A DNA stretch of 64,000 bases from Actinosynnema sp040640215 (GCF_040640215.1 NZ_JBFABG010000003.1:124001-188000), one strand, 5' to 3'. Shown: positions 50,625-60,248, numbered from the stretch's first letter. Numbers and translations are program-made. The notes: generated by a model not told the origin, from the sequence alone.

Positions 50625-51356
50625 GTGACCGGCCCAGTAACGTCGAACTCCCGCACGCACACGTGGGAGTGGCCGATGGGCACAGCGGAGCAAGGCGCGG
50701 ACAACCGGGTGATCGCCGACACGGTGACCGGTCCTGTCGTGATGGCCTACAACATCCACGGCGGCGTCCATTACAAGGCCCCCTCGGCTGCGGGACGGGC
50801 GGGCAAGGTCGCGGCCGACGCAGGGGTCACGCTCCTCCTCGTCGTCCTCTGCGCGGCCGGCGTGAAGCAAGGGCTCGACGACACCCGGTACGACCTGGAC
50901 GACCCCGTGTTCACGTCCACGCCGGACGTGTGCGGCGTACTCAGGGCCACCCCCGGGTTGGAGCGGTGGTTTCCAGGTGCCGAGGAACGCAGCCCCTTGG
51001 ACAGAGGGCCGGGCACGAGATCCTGCTCGTGGTTCCGCCCCGAACGGAGCGACTTTCTCCACGTGAGGGTCACCCTGACCGTCGACGCACGGGCCGCCGC
51101 CGAGCACATGGGACCGCTACGGGCCACCACGGACCGCTGGAGCGCCGAACCGGGCCTCGGCGACGAGGCGTTGACGGACCTCCCGGCGTCGACGGGTGGC
51201 AAGCAGGAGTTGCGGACGGTGGTCTTCCGGGTGCGCAACGCCGAGGTCCAGGTCAACCACAGTCGGCACGACGGCGAGAGAGGTCCGGGACTCGTCGACC
51301 GCGCGCTCGTCATGGAAAGCGCCTTTGCGATCGAAGCACAGCTTCTCGATCCTTGA
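50625..51356 (+). CDS. Membrane protein with amyloid/RHIM-like N-terminal motif and extracellular Cys domain
   Basis: 243 residues; GGAGG 8 nt before GTG 50625. Residues 27-51 (NRVIADTVTGPVVMAYNIHG, then GVHYK) resemble the 'G-x-VVQA-x-x-IhGGVHhh' motifs of actinobacterial amyloid signalling sequences. One membrane helix follows at about 63-81, then an extracytoplasmic domain of about 150 residues with two Cys (PDVCGVL near 104 and RSCSWF near 134) that recalls DUF3558-like lipoproteins. I do not know its function. It fills the interval between reductase fragments 1 and 2. Composition resembles the neighbours. Confidence 0.72.
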   Translation: MTGPVTSNSRTHTWEWPMGTAEQGADNRVIADTVTGPVVMAYNIHGGVHYKAPSAAGRAGKVAADAGVTLLLVVLCAAGVKQGLDDTRYDLDDPVFTSTPDVCGVLRATPGLERWFPGAEERSPLDRGPGTRSCSWFRPERSDFLHVRVTLTVDARAAAEHMGPLRATTDRWSAEPGLGDEALTDLPASTGGKQELRTVVFRVRNAEVQVNHSRHDGERGPGLVDRALVMESAFAIEAQLLDP

Positions 51357-51378
51357 ACCCGGACAGTTCATGAGCCAC

Positions 51379-51500
51379 CCGAATGATCCGGTACCAGGCT
51401 GAGTCGCATGGAGTTCCGACGCCCGGCCGCAGCGGCCCGACCATCAGCGGAGACCTCGCACGGCAACTGGCTCACCCACGGCTCGCAGGTCGAGGACCAG
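51379..51500 (+). repeat. Decayed copy 2 of the aldo/keto reductase promoter and 5' end
   Basis: About 122 bp align to 52367-52486. The ATG (51408) is kept; the -10 is CAGGCT instead of TAGGCT. Two single-base indels (one loss after CGACGC, one gain in AGCGGAGA) cancel out, so the frame is restored for GNWLTHGSQVE. Homology stops after GTCGAGGA. Copies 1 and 2 share bases (GAGACCTCGCACGG) that differ from the intact gene. Confidence 0.88.
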
Positions 51501-51959
51501 ACGCTCAGCCAGAGCCTCGAATCCCGCTTTCCGCTCCCCTCTGAGATTGCCGGGGCTGCACGTGCCGACCGGCTCCGTCGGCGACTTCCGCCACCTGTGC
51601 AACCCGGGGCCGGCACCAAGTCACACGGCTGGTGGTTCGTCGATGAAAGCCCGGCGGAAGAACTGGTCGGTGGCGAAGGTCCGGACGCACAAACCGCCTT
51701 CGAAGCCCTTCGACGAGAGGGCTATCCGCGTCCGGGGATGCCCTTCGTGTCGATGCACGTCGAGATGAAGCCGGCCGTGCGAATGATCAAAAACGATATC
51801 CGCCACGCCACACTGGTGATCGACAATGTGCCGTGCGGGCTCATCCTCGGTTGTGAAAAACTGCTCGGCGTCGTGCTACCCACCGGCTTCTCGCTCACCG
51901 TGCACGGTACCGACGGGTATCGGCGGACCTTCACCGGAGGACAGGAACCACCGTGGTGA
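51408..51959 (+). CDS. DddA-like (SCP1.201) deaminase toxin domain, starting on a reductase fragment
   Basis: 183 residues. Residues 1-30 derive from the 5' end of the aldo/keto reductase gene. From about 58 (RRLPPPVQPGAGTKSHGWW) the sequence is a complete SCP1.201-like cytidine deaminase domain: SMHVEMK with catalytic Glu119 and zinc His117, and VPCGLILGCEKL with Cys143 and Cys149 (PCx5C), then LTVHGTDGYRRTF. Homologues are polymorphic toxin tips that deaminate nucleic acids, including double-stranded DNA in DddA. No secretion or trafficking domain is attached, so this is an orphan tip. Followed directly by its immunity gene. Confidence 0.82.
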   Translation: MEFRRPAAAARPSAETSHGNWLTHGSQVEDQTLSQSLESRFPLPSEIAGAARADRLRRRLPPPVQPGAGTKSHGWWFVDESPAEELVGGEGPDAQTAFEALRREGYPRPGMPFVSMHVEMKPAVRMIKNDIRHATLVIDNVPCGLILGCEKLLGVVLPTGFSLTVHGTDGYRRTFTGGQEPPW

Positions 51960-52366
51960 CGTTGCAGGCGATCTACGACCAGTCAACCGCGGAGAACCCG
52001 TTCCTGATCCGCACTCAGGAAGACATGGACGAGTTGGTGGAGCGGGTGCGCACCGCGTCCGCCGGCCACCCCTGCCCCACCATCGTCGAGATCACCAACG
52101 CCGAGAATCCGTTCAGGTCCCCCGTCGTCAACGCGGGCATCGGCGCGGACCGGGGCTTCGTCCACGAGAACTGGCACCCCCAGCGCGCCACGCAGGGCGA
52201 CCCGGACGCGACCGGCGTCGTCGTGTACGACGTGCAGGGGAACGCCGCCGACATCCCCGCCATCCGGGAAGTCCCCCTCCACGTCGTCCGCGAAGTCCTC
52301 GCCGCCCACCTCGCAGGCAACGGCCAGGCCCCCGAGGACTCTCCCGACCTGCACATCGTTAGCTAG
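51953..52366 (+). CDS. Imm1-type immunity protein
   Basis: 137 residues from GTG 51953, overlapping the toxin stop by 7 nt (GTG 51956 is an alternative in frame). Pattern of the Imm1 family: N-terminal DMDELVERVR, TIVEITNAE, the beta segment NAGIGADRGFVHENW, VVVYDVQGNAADIP and C-terminal EVPLHVVREVLAAHLAGNGQ. Imm1 proteins are the usual partners of SCP1.201 deaminases and block the active site. Ends 29 bp before the intact reductase start, directly before its promoter. Confidence 0.82.
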   Translation: MVTLQAIYDQSTAENPFLIRTQEDMDELVERVRTASAGHPCPTIVEITNAENPFRSPVVNAGIGADRGFVHENWHPQRATQGDPDATGVVVYDVQGNAADIPAIREVPLHVVREVLAAHLAGNGQAPEDSPDLHIVS

Positions 52367-52383
52367 CCGAAGCACCCGGTACT

Positions 52384-52396
52384 AGGCTGGGTCGCA
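52384..52396 (+). promoter_or_regulatory. Leaderless promoter of the aldo/keto reductase
   Basis: TAGGCT 52384-52389, 6 nt before ATG 52396. The same site occurs, mutated, in both upstream copies. Confidence 0.55.
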
Positions 52397-53382
52397 TGGA
52401 GTTCCGACGTCTCGGCCGCAGCGGCCTGAACATCAGCGAGATCTCGTACGGCAACTGGCTCACCCACGGCTCGCAGGTCGAGGAAGACCAGGCCACCGCC
52501 TGCGTCCGGGCCGCGCTCGACGCCGGCATCACCACCTTCGACACCGCCGACGTGTACGCCAACACGAAGGCCGAGGAGGTGCTCGGCCGCGCCCTGGACG
52601 GTGAGCGCCGCGAGTCCGTCGAGATCTTCACCAAGGTCTTCTGGCCCACCGGCCCCGGCGGTCCCAACGACAAGGGGCTCGGTCGCAAGCACATCCACGA
52701 GTCGATCAACGGTTCGCTGAAGCGGCTCAAGACCGACTACGTCGACCTCTACCAGGCGCACCGCTTCGACCGCACGGTCCCGCTGGAGGAGACCATGCAG
52801 GCCTTCGCGGACGTCGTCCGCCAGGGCAAGGCCCTCTACATCGGGGTCTCGGAGTGGAACGCCGAGCAGATCGCCCGGGGCGCGGCGCTCGCCCGCGAGC
52901 TCAACGTGCCCTTCATCTCCAACCAGCCCCAGTACTCGATGCTGTGGCGGGTCATCGAACCGCAGGTCGTCCCGACCTCCGAGCGCGAGGGCATCAGCCA
53001 GATCGTCTGGTCCCCGATCGCCCAGGGCGTGCTCACCGGCAAGTACCTGCCCGGTCAGCCCGTCCCCGCCGGCTCCCGCGCGACCGACGAGAACGGCTCG
53101 AAGTTCATCGGCCGCCTGCTGCGCGACGAGGTCCTGGAGAAGGTCCAGAACCTGAAGCCGCTCGCCGAGGAGGCCGGGCTGTCCCTCGCCCAGCTCGCCG
53201 TCGCGTGGGTGCTCCAGAACCCGAACGTGGCCTCGGCCATCATCGGCGCTTCCCGCCCCGAGCAGGTGACCGAGAACGTCAAGGCCGCCGGCGTGAAGCT
53301 CGACGCCGGACTGCTGGAGAAGATCGACGAGGTCCTGGACGGCGTCGTCGAGACGGACCCCCGCCACACCGTCACCCCGTGA
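52396..53382 (+). CDS. Aldo/keto reductase (Kv-beta-like)
   Basis: 328 residues, a full-length AKR. The catalytic tetrad is Asp (TFDTADVYAN), Tyr in DVYAN near 55, Lys in IFTKVFW and His in YQAHRFD near 115. SPIAQGVLTGKY and GASRPEQVTENV form the NADPH site. Resembles potassium-channel beta-subunit type AKRs. Reduces aldehydes or ketones; the substrate is unknown. Its 5' end is the apparent target of two insertions upstream. Ends in a strong terminator. Confidence 0.92.
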   Translation: MEFRRLGRSGLNISEISYGNWLTHGSQVEEDQATACVRAALDAGITTFDTADVYANTKAEEVLGRALDGERRESVEIFTKVFWPTGPGGPNDKGLGRKHIHESINGSLKRLKTDYVDLYQAHRFDRTVPLEETMQAFADVVRQGKALYIGVSEWNAEQIARGAALARELNVPFISNQPQYSMLWRVIEPQVVPTSEREGISQIVWSPIAQGVLTGKYLPGQPVPAGSRATDENGSKFIGRLLRDEVLEKVQNLKPLAEEAGLSLAQLAVAWVLQNPNVASAIIGASRPEQVTENVKAAGVKLDAGLLEKIDEVLDGVVETDPRHTVTP

Positions 53383-53388
53383 CCTGAC

Positions 53389-53415
53389 GAAGGCCCCCGC
53401 CGAGCGGGGGCCTTC
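53389..53415. terminator. Terminator of the aldo/keto reductase
   Basis: Perfect 12-bp arms 53389-53400 and 53404-53415, loop of 3. Confidence 0.85.
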
Positions 53416-53473
53416 CTCCTGCTCCACCGCACGGCCTGCTCCACCGCACGCCGGCATCACCGCACGGCAGGCA

Positions 53474-53674
53474 TCACTTCACGGGCGACAACGACATCGG
53501 CCCGTACACCTCGGATTCGCTGCGCAGCAGCGTCACCTGGGCGACCCCGAGCGCGGCCAGCGATTCCCACGAGGCGTTGAACCAGTCCTCGGCCTCGCCC
53601 TGGCCCGAGAATTCCACAGCCGGTCCGTCGAGCTCCCGGCCCTGCTCGTCCTGGTACCGCCAGCGGTACTCCAC
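53474..53674 (-). CDS. Conserved small protein, 66 aa, unknown
   Basis: GTG 53674 with GGGAGGCC upstream. MEYRWRYQDEQGRELDGPAV at the start and EDWFNASWESLAALGVAQVT in the middle are typical of a small family I have seen in actinobacteria; no catalytic motif is visible. Predicted alpha/beta, soluble. Monocistronic, divergent from cobU. Confidence 0.78.
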   Translation of the reverse strand: MEYRWRYQDEQGRELDGPAVEFSGQGEAEDWFNASWESLAALGVAQVTLLRSESEVYGPMSLSPVK

Positions 53675-53737
53675 GACGGCCTCCCGTGCTGTATTCCAGG
53701 TAACGTCTCCTGGTCAGGCTATGTCTTCCCAACCCGG

Positions 53738-54307
53738 ATGGAGTGCGGTGTGACGCGTCGGACACTGGTCCTGGGCGGCGCGCGATCAGGCAAGTCGGCC
53801 CACGCCGAGGGCCTGGTCACGGATGACGTCGTCACCTACGTGGCGACCGCCCGCCGCTACCCCGACGACGTGGACTGGTCGCTGCGCATCGCGCAGCACG
53901 TGGCCCGCCGCCCCACCACGTGGCACACCGTCGAGGCCCCGGCCCCGGGCGACCTGGTCGCGCTGCTCACCGCCACCGCCGAGAGCGACCCGCCGATCCT
54001 GGTGGACGACCTGGCGACGTGGCTGGCCGGCGCGCTGGACGACGCGGGCGCGTGGGAGGGGCACGGCATCGCCGAGGTCGAGCAGCGGTGCCGGCAGCTC
54101 GTGGACGCAGTGTCCCAGACCCGCGCCCGACTGGTCCTGGTCTCGGCGGAAGTCGGGCTGGGGGTGGTGCCCGGCACGCATTCTGGCAGGCTCTTCCGGG
54201 ATCACCTCGGTTCGCTCAACGCGCGGCTGGCCGAGGTCTGCGACGAGGTGCTGCTGGTCGTCGCCGGAATCCCACTGCGACTGCGCGAAGCCGGAGGTAC
54301 TCGGTGA
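53738..54307 (+). CDS. cobU: Adenosylcobinamide kinase / guanylyltransferase
   Basis: 189 residues from ATG 53738 (GTG 53750, giving VTRRTLVLGGARSGKS, is an alternative). P-loop GGARSGKS near 13-20; YVATARRYPDD and ILVDDLATWLAG; NARLAEVCDEVLLVVAG at the C-terminus. Phosphorylates and guanylates adenosylcobinamide for nucleotide-loop assembly of vitamin B12. First of cobU-cobT-cobS, which overlap or nearly so. Confidence 0.9.
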   Translation: MECGVTRRTLVLGGARSGKSAHAEGLVTDDVVTYVATARRYPDDVDWSLRIAQHVARRPTTWHTVEAPAPGDLVALLTATAESDPPILVDDLATWLAGALDDAGAWEGHGIAEVEQRCRQLVDAVSQTRARLVLVSAEVGLGVVPGTHSGRLFRDHLGSLNARLAEVCDEVLLVVAGIPLRLREAGGTR

Positions 54308-55341
54308 CCATCGTGTTCCCGCCCGTCGACCCGCCGAACGAGGGCACCCGCCGCGAGGCCGTCGCCCGGCACGGGGTGCTGACGAAACCCGCCGGCTCGC
54401 TGGGCAAGCTGGAGGAGCTGGGCGTCTGGGTGGCCGCGTGCCAGGGCGCGTGCCCGCCGCGACCGTTCACCCGGCCGCGGGTGATCGTCTTCGCGGGCGA
54501 TCACGGCGTCGCCCGGCACGGCGTGTCCGCCTACCCGAGCGAGGTCACCGGTCAGATGGTGGCGAACTTCCTGGCCGGTGGCGCGGCGGTGAACGTGCTG
54601 GCCACGGTCGCCGGCGCGACCGTCCGGGTGGTCGACGTGGCGGTCGACTCGGACACCTCCGTGGGCGACTCCAAAGTCCGTCGCGGCTCGGGGTCGATCG
54701 ACCGCGAGGACGCGCTGACCCGCGAGGAGGCCGAGCAGGCGATCGAGCTCGGTCGCAGGCTGGTGGACGACGAGGTCGACGGCGGTGCGGACATCCTGAT
54801 CGCCGGCGACATGGGGATCGGCAACACCACCCCGTCCGCCGTGCTGATCGCCGCCCTCACCGGGTCCGAGCCGGTGGCCGTGGTCGGCCGGGGCACGGGC
54901 GTGGACGACCGGGGGTGGATGCGCAAGACCGCCGCGATCCGGGACGCGCTGCGCCGCGCCCGCCCGGTGATCAGCGACCCCGTGCGACTGCTCGCCACCG
55001 CCTCCGGCGCGGACATCGCCGCCATCGCGGGCTTCCTGGCCCAGGCGGCGGTGCGCCGCACCCCGGTGATCCTGGACGGGGTCGTCGTCGGGGCGGCGGC
55101 GATCGTCGCCGAGGAGCTCGCCCCCGGTGCCCGTGAGTGGTGGGTGGCCGGGCACAAGTCGGCGGAGCCCGCGCACGCCCTGGCGCTCAACCACCTCGGC
55201 CTGGAGCCGCTGCTCGACTTCGACCTCCGGCTCGGCGAGGGCACCGGCGCGGTCGCCGCGCTCCCGCTGGTCGCGATGGCGACGAAGGTCCTCGCGGAGA
55301 TGGCGACCTTCGACGGCGCGGGCGTGTCCGGGCCGGCCTGA
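54304..55341 (+). CDS. cobT: Nicotinate-nucleotide-dimethylbenzimidazole phosphoribosyltransferase
   Basis: 345 residues, GTG 54304 overlapping the cobU stop. KPAGSLGKLEELG near 25 and FAGDHGVARHGVSAYP near 62 are signature segments; MGIGNTTPSAVL near 170 and HKSAEPAHALAL with EGTGAVAALPL near 300 hold the catalytic Glu. Makes alpha-ribazole phosphate, the lower ligand of B12. Corresponds to Rv2207. Confidence 0.95.
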   Translation: MTIVFPPVDPPNEGTRREAVARHGVLTKPAGSLGKLEELGVWVAACQGACPPRPFTRPRVIVFAGDHGVARHGVSAYPSEVTGQMVANFLAGGAAVNVLATVAGATVRVVDVAVDSDTSVGDSKVRRGSGSIDREDALTREEAEQAIELGRRLVDDEVDGGADILIAGDMGIGNTTPSAVLIAALTGSEPVAVVGRGTGVDDRGWMRKTAAIRDALRRARPVISDPVRLLATASGADIAAIAGFLAQAAVRRTPVILDGVVVGAAAIVAEELAPGAREWWVAGHKSAEPAHALALNHLGLEPLLDFDLRLGEGTGAVAALPLVAMATKVLAEMATFDGAGVSGPA

Positions 55342-55382
55342 TGGACGGCCCGCCCCCCGGCACGCCCCCGGGCACCGCCTGA
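55341..55382 (+). other. 13-codon ORF bridging cobT and cobS
   Basis: ATG 55341 shares its A with the cobT TGA (TGATG), reads MDGPPPGTPPGTA and ends with a TGA that overlaps the cobS ATG (TGATG) at 55380-55384. It may serve only to carry ribosomes across the 40-nt gap. Confidence 0.5.
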
Positions 55383-56098
55383 TGCGCTTGGCCCTGTCCT
55401 GGCTGACCGTGCTGCCGGTGCACGTCGACCACGTGGACGCGCGGTCGGCCGGGCGCGCCATCACGTGCGCACCGCTCGTCGGTCTCCTGCTCGGCCTCGC
55501 GTCCGCCGCCGCGCTGCACGGCCTCGCGCTCCTCGGCGCTCCCCCGCTGCCGGCCGGTTTCCTGGTGGTCGGGGGTCTGGCGCTGGCCACCCGGGGCATG
55601 CACCTGGACGGCCTGGCCGACACCGCCGACGGGCTGGGCTGCTACGGCCCGCCCGAACGCGCCCTGGAGGTCATGAAGCAGGGCGGCGCGGGCCCGTTCG
55701 GGGTCGTCGCGCTGATCGTCGTCCTGGGCGGGGAGGCCGGCGCGCTCCCCGCCGTGTCGTGGGGCGCGGTGGTCCTGGCGCTGACCACCGGACGCGCGGC
55801 GTTCGTCCTGTGCTGCCGGAACGGCATCCCGGCCGCCCGCCCGGAGGGGCTGGGCGCGCTCGTCGCGGGCACCCAACCGGCACCCGTCGCCCTCGCGTGG
55901 TGGCTGGCGCTCATCGCGGCGGGCTGCTTCGTGTCCCCGTGGCACGGGCCGATCGCCGTCGTGCTGGCCGGCGCGCTCGTGCTGCTGCTGATCCGGCACA
56001 CCCGCCGCCGGTTCGGCGGGATCACCGGCGACGTGCTCGGCGCGGCGTGCGAGACGGCGAGCCTCGTGGTGCTCGCCGTCTGCTCACTCTCCCCGTGA
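55382..56098 (+). CDS. cobS: Adenosylcobinamide-GDP ribazoletransferase
   Basis: 238 residues, membrane protein with about six helices. RGMHLDGLADTADGLG near 62-77 is the catalytic motif, and GPFGVVALIVVL and RFGGITGDVLGA near 205 are family landmarks. Joins adenosylcobinamide-GDP with alpha-ribazole (phosphate) to give cobalamin. ATG 55382 is overlapped by the stop of the 13-codon ORF. Corresponds to Rv2208. Confidence 0.93.
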   Translation: MRLALSWLTVLPVHVDHVDARSAGRAITCAPLVGLLLGLASAAALHGLALLGAPPLPAGFLVVGGLALATRGMHLDGLADTADGLGCYGPPERALEVMKQGGAGPFGVVALIVVLGGEAGALPAVSWGAVVLALTTGRAAFVLCCRNGIPAARPEGLGALVAGTQPAPVALAWWLALIAAGCFVSPWHGPIAVVLAGALVLLLIRHTRRRFGGITGDVLGAACETASLVVLAVCSLSP

Positions 56099-56125
56099 GA
56101 CACCCACCGGGCCGGTCCGGCCGGC

Positions 56126-57226
56126 TCAGGCCAGCGTGGTCATCCAGCCGTGCGGGTCCTCGGCCAGACCCTGCTGGATGCCGGTCAGCCCTGCCCGCAG
56201 CCGGAGGGTCACCTCGCCGGTCGCCCCGCCCGACACGCTGAACTCGCCACCGGCGTGCTTCACGTGGCCGACCGGCGTGATCACCGCGGCCGTGCCGCAG
56301 GCGAACACCTCGGTCAGCTCGCCGGACCCGGCCTTCTTCTCCCACTCCTCGGTGGAGAAGCGCCGCTCCTCCACCGCGTAGCCGAAGTCGGCGGCCAGCC
56401 GCAGCAGCGAGTTCCGGGTGATGCCCGGCAGCAGCGCGCCGGACAGCTCGGGCGTGACGATCCGCGCGTCCGCGCCGGAGCCGAGGACGAAGAACAGGTT
56501 CATCCCGCCCATCTCCTCGACCCAGCGCCGCTCCACGGCGTCCAGCCACACCACCTGGTCGCAGCCCTGCTCGGCGGCCTGGGCCTGCGCCACCAGCGAC
56601 GCCGCGTAGTTGCCCGCGAACTTGGCCGCGCCGGTGCCGCCCGGCGTCGCGCGCACGTACTCGGTGGACAGCCACACCGTCACCGGCTTGAGGCCGCCCG
56701 AGAAGTACGACCCGGCGGGCGAGGCGATGAGCACGTAGACGTACTCGGACGAGGGCCGCACGCCGAGGCCCTTCTCCGACGAGTACATGAACGGCCGCAG
56801 GTACAGCGACTCCTCGTGGTCGGCGGGCACCCACCGGCTGTCGATCCCGACGAGTTCCCGGACCGAGCCCAGGAACAGCTCGTCGGGCAGCTCGGGCATG
56901 GCGAGCCGGCGGGCGGACGCGCGGAAGCGCTCGGCGTTCGCCTCGGGCCGGAAGGACGCGATCGACCCGTCGGGCCGGCGGTACGCCTTGAGCCCTTCGA
57001 AGATCGCCTGGCCGTAGTGCAGCACCATGGCCGCCGGGTCCAGCTCCAGCGAGTGGTACGGCTCGACTGCGGCGTCGTGCCAGCCCTGTTCGCGGTTCCA
57101 GCGGATCGTCACCATGTGGTCGGTGAAGTGCTGCCCGAAGCCCGGATTGGCGAGTACCTCCGCGACCCGCTCCGGGGTCGCCGGCTGCGGATTGGGGGTC
57201 CGGGTGAAAGGCAACGCGGTCGTCAT
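56126..57226 (-). CDS. ilvE: Branched-chain amino-acid aminotransferase
   Basis: 366 residues, fold type IV PLP enzyme. YGQAIFEGLKAYRRPDG near 70; GGTGAAKFAGNYAASL carries the PLP lysine near 202; EEMGGMNLFFVL and GTAAVITPVG bind the phosphate and substrate. Interconverts Leu, Ile, Val and their keto acids. ATG 57226 is leaderless (TAGTGT 6 nt upstream). Corresponds to Rv2210c. Confidence 0.94.
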   Translation of the reverse strand: MTTALPFTRTPNPQPATPERVAEVLANPGFGQHFTDHMVTIRWNREQGWHDAAVEPYHSLELDPAAMVLHYGQAIFEGLKAYRRPDGSIASFRPEANAERFRASARRLAMPELPDELFLGSVRELVGIDSRWVPADHEESLYLRPFMYSSEKGLGVRPSSEYVYVLIASPAGSYFSGGLKPVTVWLSTEYVRATPGGTGAAKFAGNYAASLVAQAQAAEQGCDQVVWLDAVERRWVEEMGGMNLFFVLGSGADARIVTPELSGALLPGITRNSLLRLAADFGYAVEERRFSTEEWEKKAGSGELTEVFACGTAAVITPVGHVKHAGGEFSVSGGATGEVTLRLRAGLTGIQQGLAEDPHGWMTTLA

Positions 57227-57238
57227 GCCAGCACACTA
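57227..57238 (-). promoter_or_regulatory. Leaderless promoter of ilvE
   Basis: TAGTGT on the minus strand (57238-57233) is 6 nt before ATG 57226. Confidence 0.5.
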
Positions 57239-57345
57239 GCCGCCGGTGGGACTTCGGAAAATCGTCGTCCCGACGCTCGGACGTCCGACTTCGCGGTGGC
57301 CACGCACGTACGGGTCCACCTCGCGCCCGCCACCCGCGCCCCGCG

Positions 57346-58542
57346 TCACCCGACCGACTGGCGGATGCGCCCGAGCCCGAGCAGCCCCGTGCCCACCACC
57401 AACCCGATCCCGGTGATGAGCAGCGCGTCGGCCGGCGCGCTCATCGCCAGCAGCACCGACAGCCCCAGCCCCAGGCACGCCGTGCGCATCGGCCAGGTCC
57501 GGTCCTCCTGGAGCAGCACCCGCGCCGACGCGTTGGTGAAGCCGTAGTAGAACGCCGTGCCGCACGCCCCGACCGCGAACGCCGTGGCGGTGGGCAGCAG
57601 CAGGAACGCCGACGCGGCCAACGCGACCGCCACCACCTCCAACGGCCACCGCGCGCGGATGTTCGGCAGGTCCCCGTTCTCCACCAGCCCGAGCAGCGTG
57701 CGCCGCGCGCCGCCTAGCACGAAGATCAGCACCGACACCGCCGCCACCGCCGCACCGACCGCCAGCAGCGGCAGCAGGGACCGCCCGTCCGCCGCCACCA
57801 GCGCGTCGCGCAGGGGTGCCGGCGACAGCGCCAGCCGGGCCGCCCCGAGCTGGTGCACCACGGCGGCACCGACGCCGAGCGTGACCACCAGCACCACCAC
57901 CACCAGCACCGGGATCGCCACCCGCAGCACGCCCGGGGAGAACACCCGGTCTCCGCGCACGGGCGCGGTGATCCGCTCGAACCCGGTGAAGGCCGCGAAC
58001 ATCAGGCCCGACGCGCCCATGATCCCGTCGAACCCGGCCGCCTCGACCGGTCCGACCGGGTTCGCCGCCGGCGCGACCGAGAAGCACACCAGGACGACGA
58101 CCCCGAGCACGGCGAGCACCACCAGCACCGCCGCCCAGGCCACGAACCGGGCCCAGTACCGGCCGACCACCGCCGTCAGCACGAGCACGCCGAGCCCGGC
58201 CGCCACCCGGTCCGCCGGGAACACGTAGGCCCCGAACGCCCCGGCCACCGCCGCCGCCAGCCCGGCCCGGCCGATCAGGTGCGCGCTCGCGCCGATCCGG
58301 GCCGGCCACGGTCCGAGCTGGTTGCGGATGTAGGCGTAGCCGCCGGCCGCGTCCGGGTAGGCCCGCTGCTGGTCGGCCGTGGAGTAGGCGCAGCAGAGCG
58401 CGGTGAGGGCGGCGAGGACGAGCGCGGGGAGGAACCACGGGCCCGCGACGGCGGCGGCGGGTGCGAATCCGACGAGGATTCCGGCACCCAGGGTCGCACC
58501 GAGCGCGAGCACCACGGCCCCCGCGCGGGGCGTGGCAGTCAC
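57346..58542 (-). CDS. APC superfamily amino-acid permease
   Basis: 398 residues with about 12 hydrophobic helices. ALGATLGAGILVGFAPAAAV near 14-33 is the unwound first helix of the APC fold; PDAAGGYAYIRNQLGPW near 62 and AAFTGFERI near 180 are typical substrate and helix segments. Relatives such as YjeH/Put-type exporters or permeases move neutral amino acids. Next to ilvE, so a branched-chain substrate is a reasonable guess only. GTG 58542 taken as start. Confidence 0.82.
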   Translation of the reverse strand: MTATPRAGAVVLALGATLGAGILVGFAPAAAVAGPWFLPALVLAALTALCCAYSTADQQRAYPDAAGGYAYIRNQLGPWPARIGASAHLIGRAGLAAAVAGAFGAYVFPADRVAAGLGVLVLTAVVGRYWARFVAWAAVLVVLAVLGVVVLVCFSVAPAANPVGPVEAAGFDGIMGASGLMFAAFTGFERITAPVRGDRVFSPGVLRVAIPVLVVVVLVVTLGVGAAVVHQLGAARLALSPAPLRDALVAADGRSLLPLLAVGAAVAAVSVLIFVLGGARRTLLGLVENGDLPNIRARWPLEVVAVALAASAFLLLPTATAFAVGACGTAFYYGFTNASARVLLQEDRTWPMRTACLGLGLSVLLAMSAPADALLITGIGLVVGTGLLGLGRIRQSVG

Positions 58543-58738
58543 CGCTACACAGTCCCAGACGGACCGGAGGACCGCTGACGGCCGGCCGGTCGACCCACGA
58601 TCGTGTTAATTGTTACTTTCCGCTATCGAAGGTGCGGCGGTCCCCTCTCTGACCAAGACCTTTAGCATTCGTCACGATCCACCCACGTTCCCGCCGCACG
58701 ACCAGGAAGTGCCGGGAGGACCCCGTCAAGGAGCCGCA

Positions 58739-60235
<1,497 letters not shown>

Positions 60236-60248
60236 TCTTCCGACCTCG

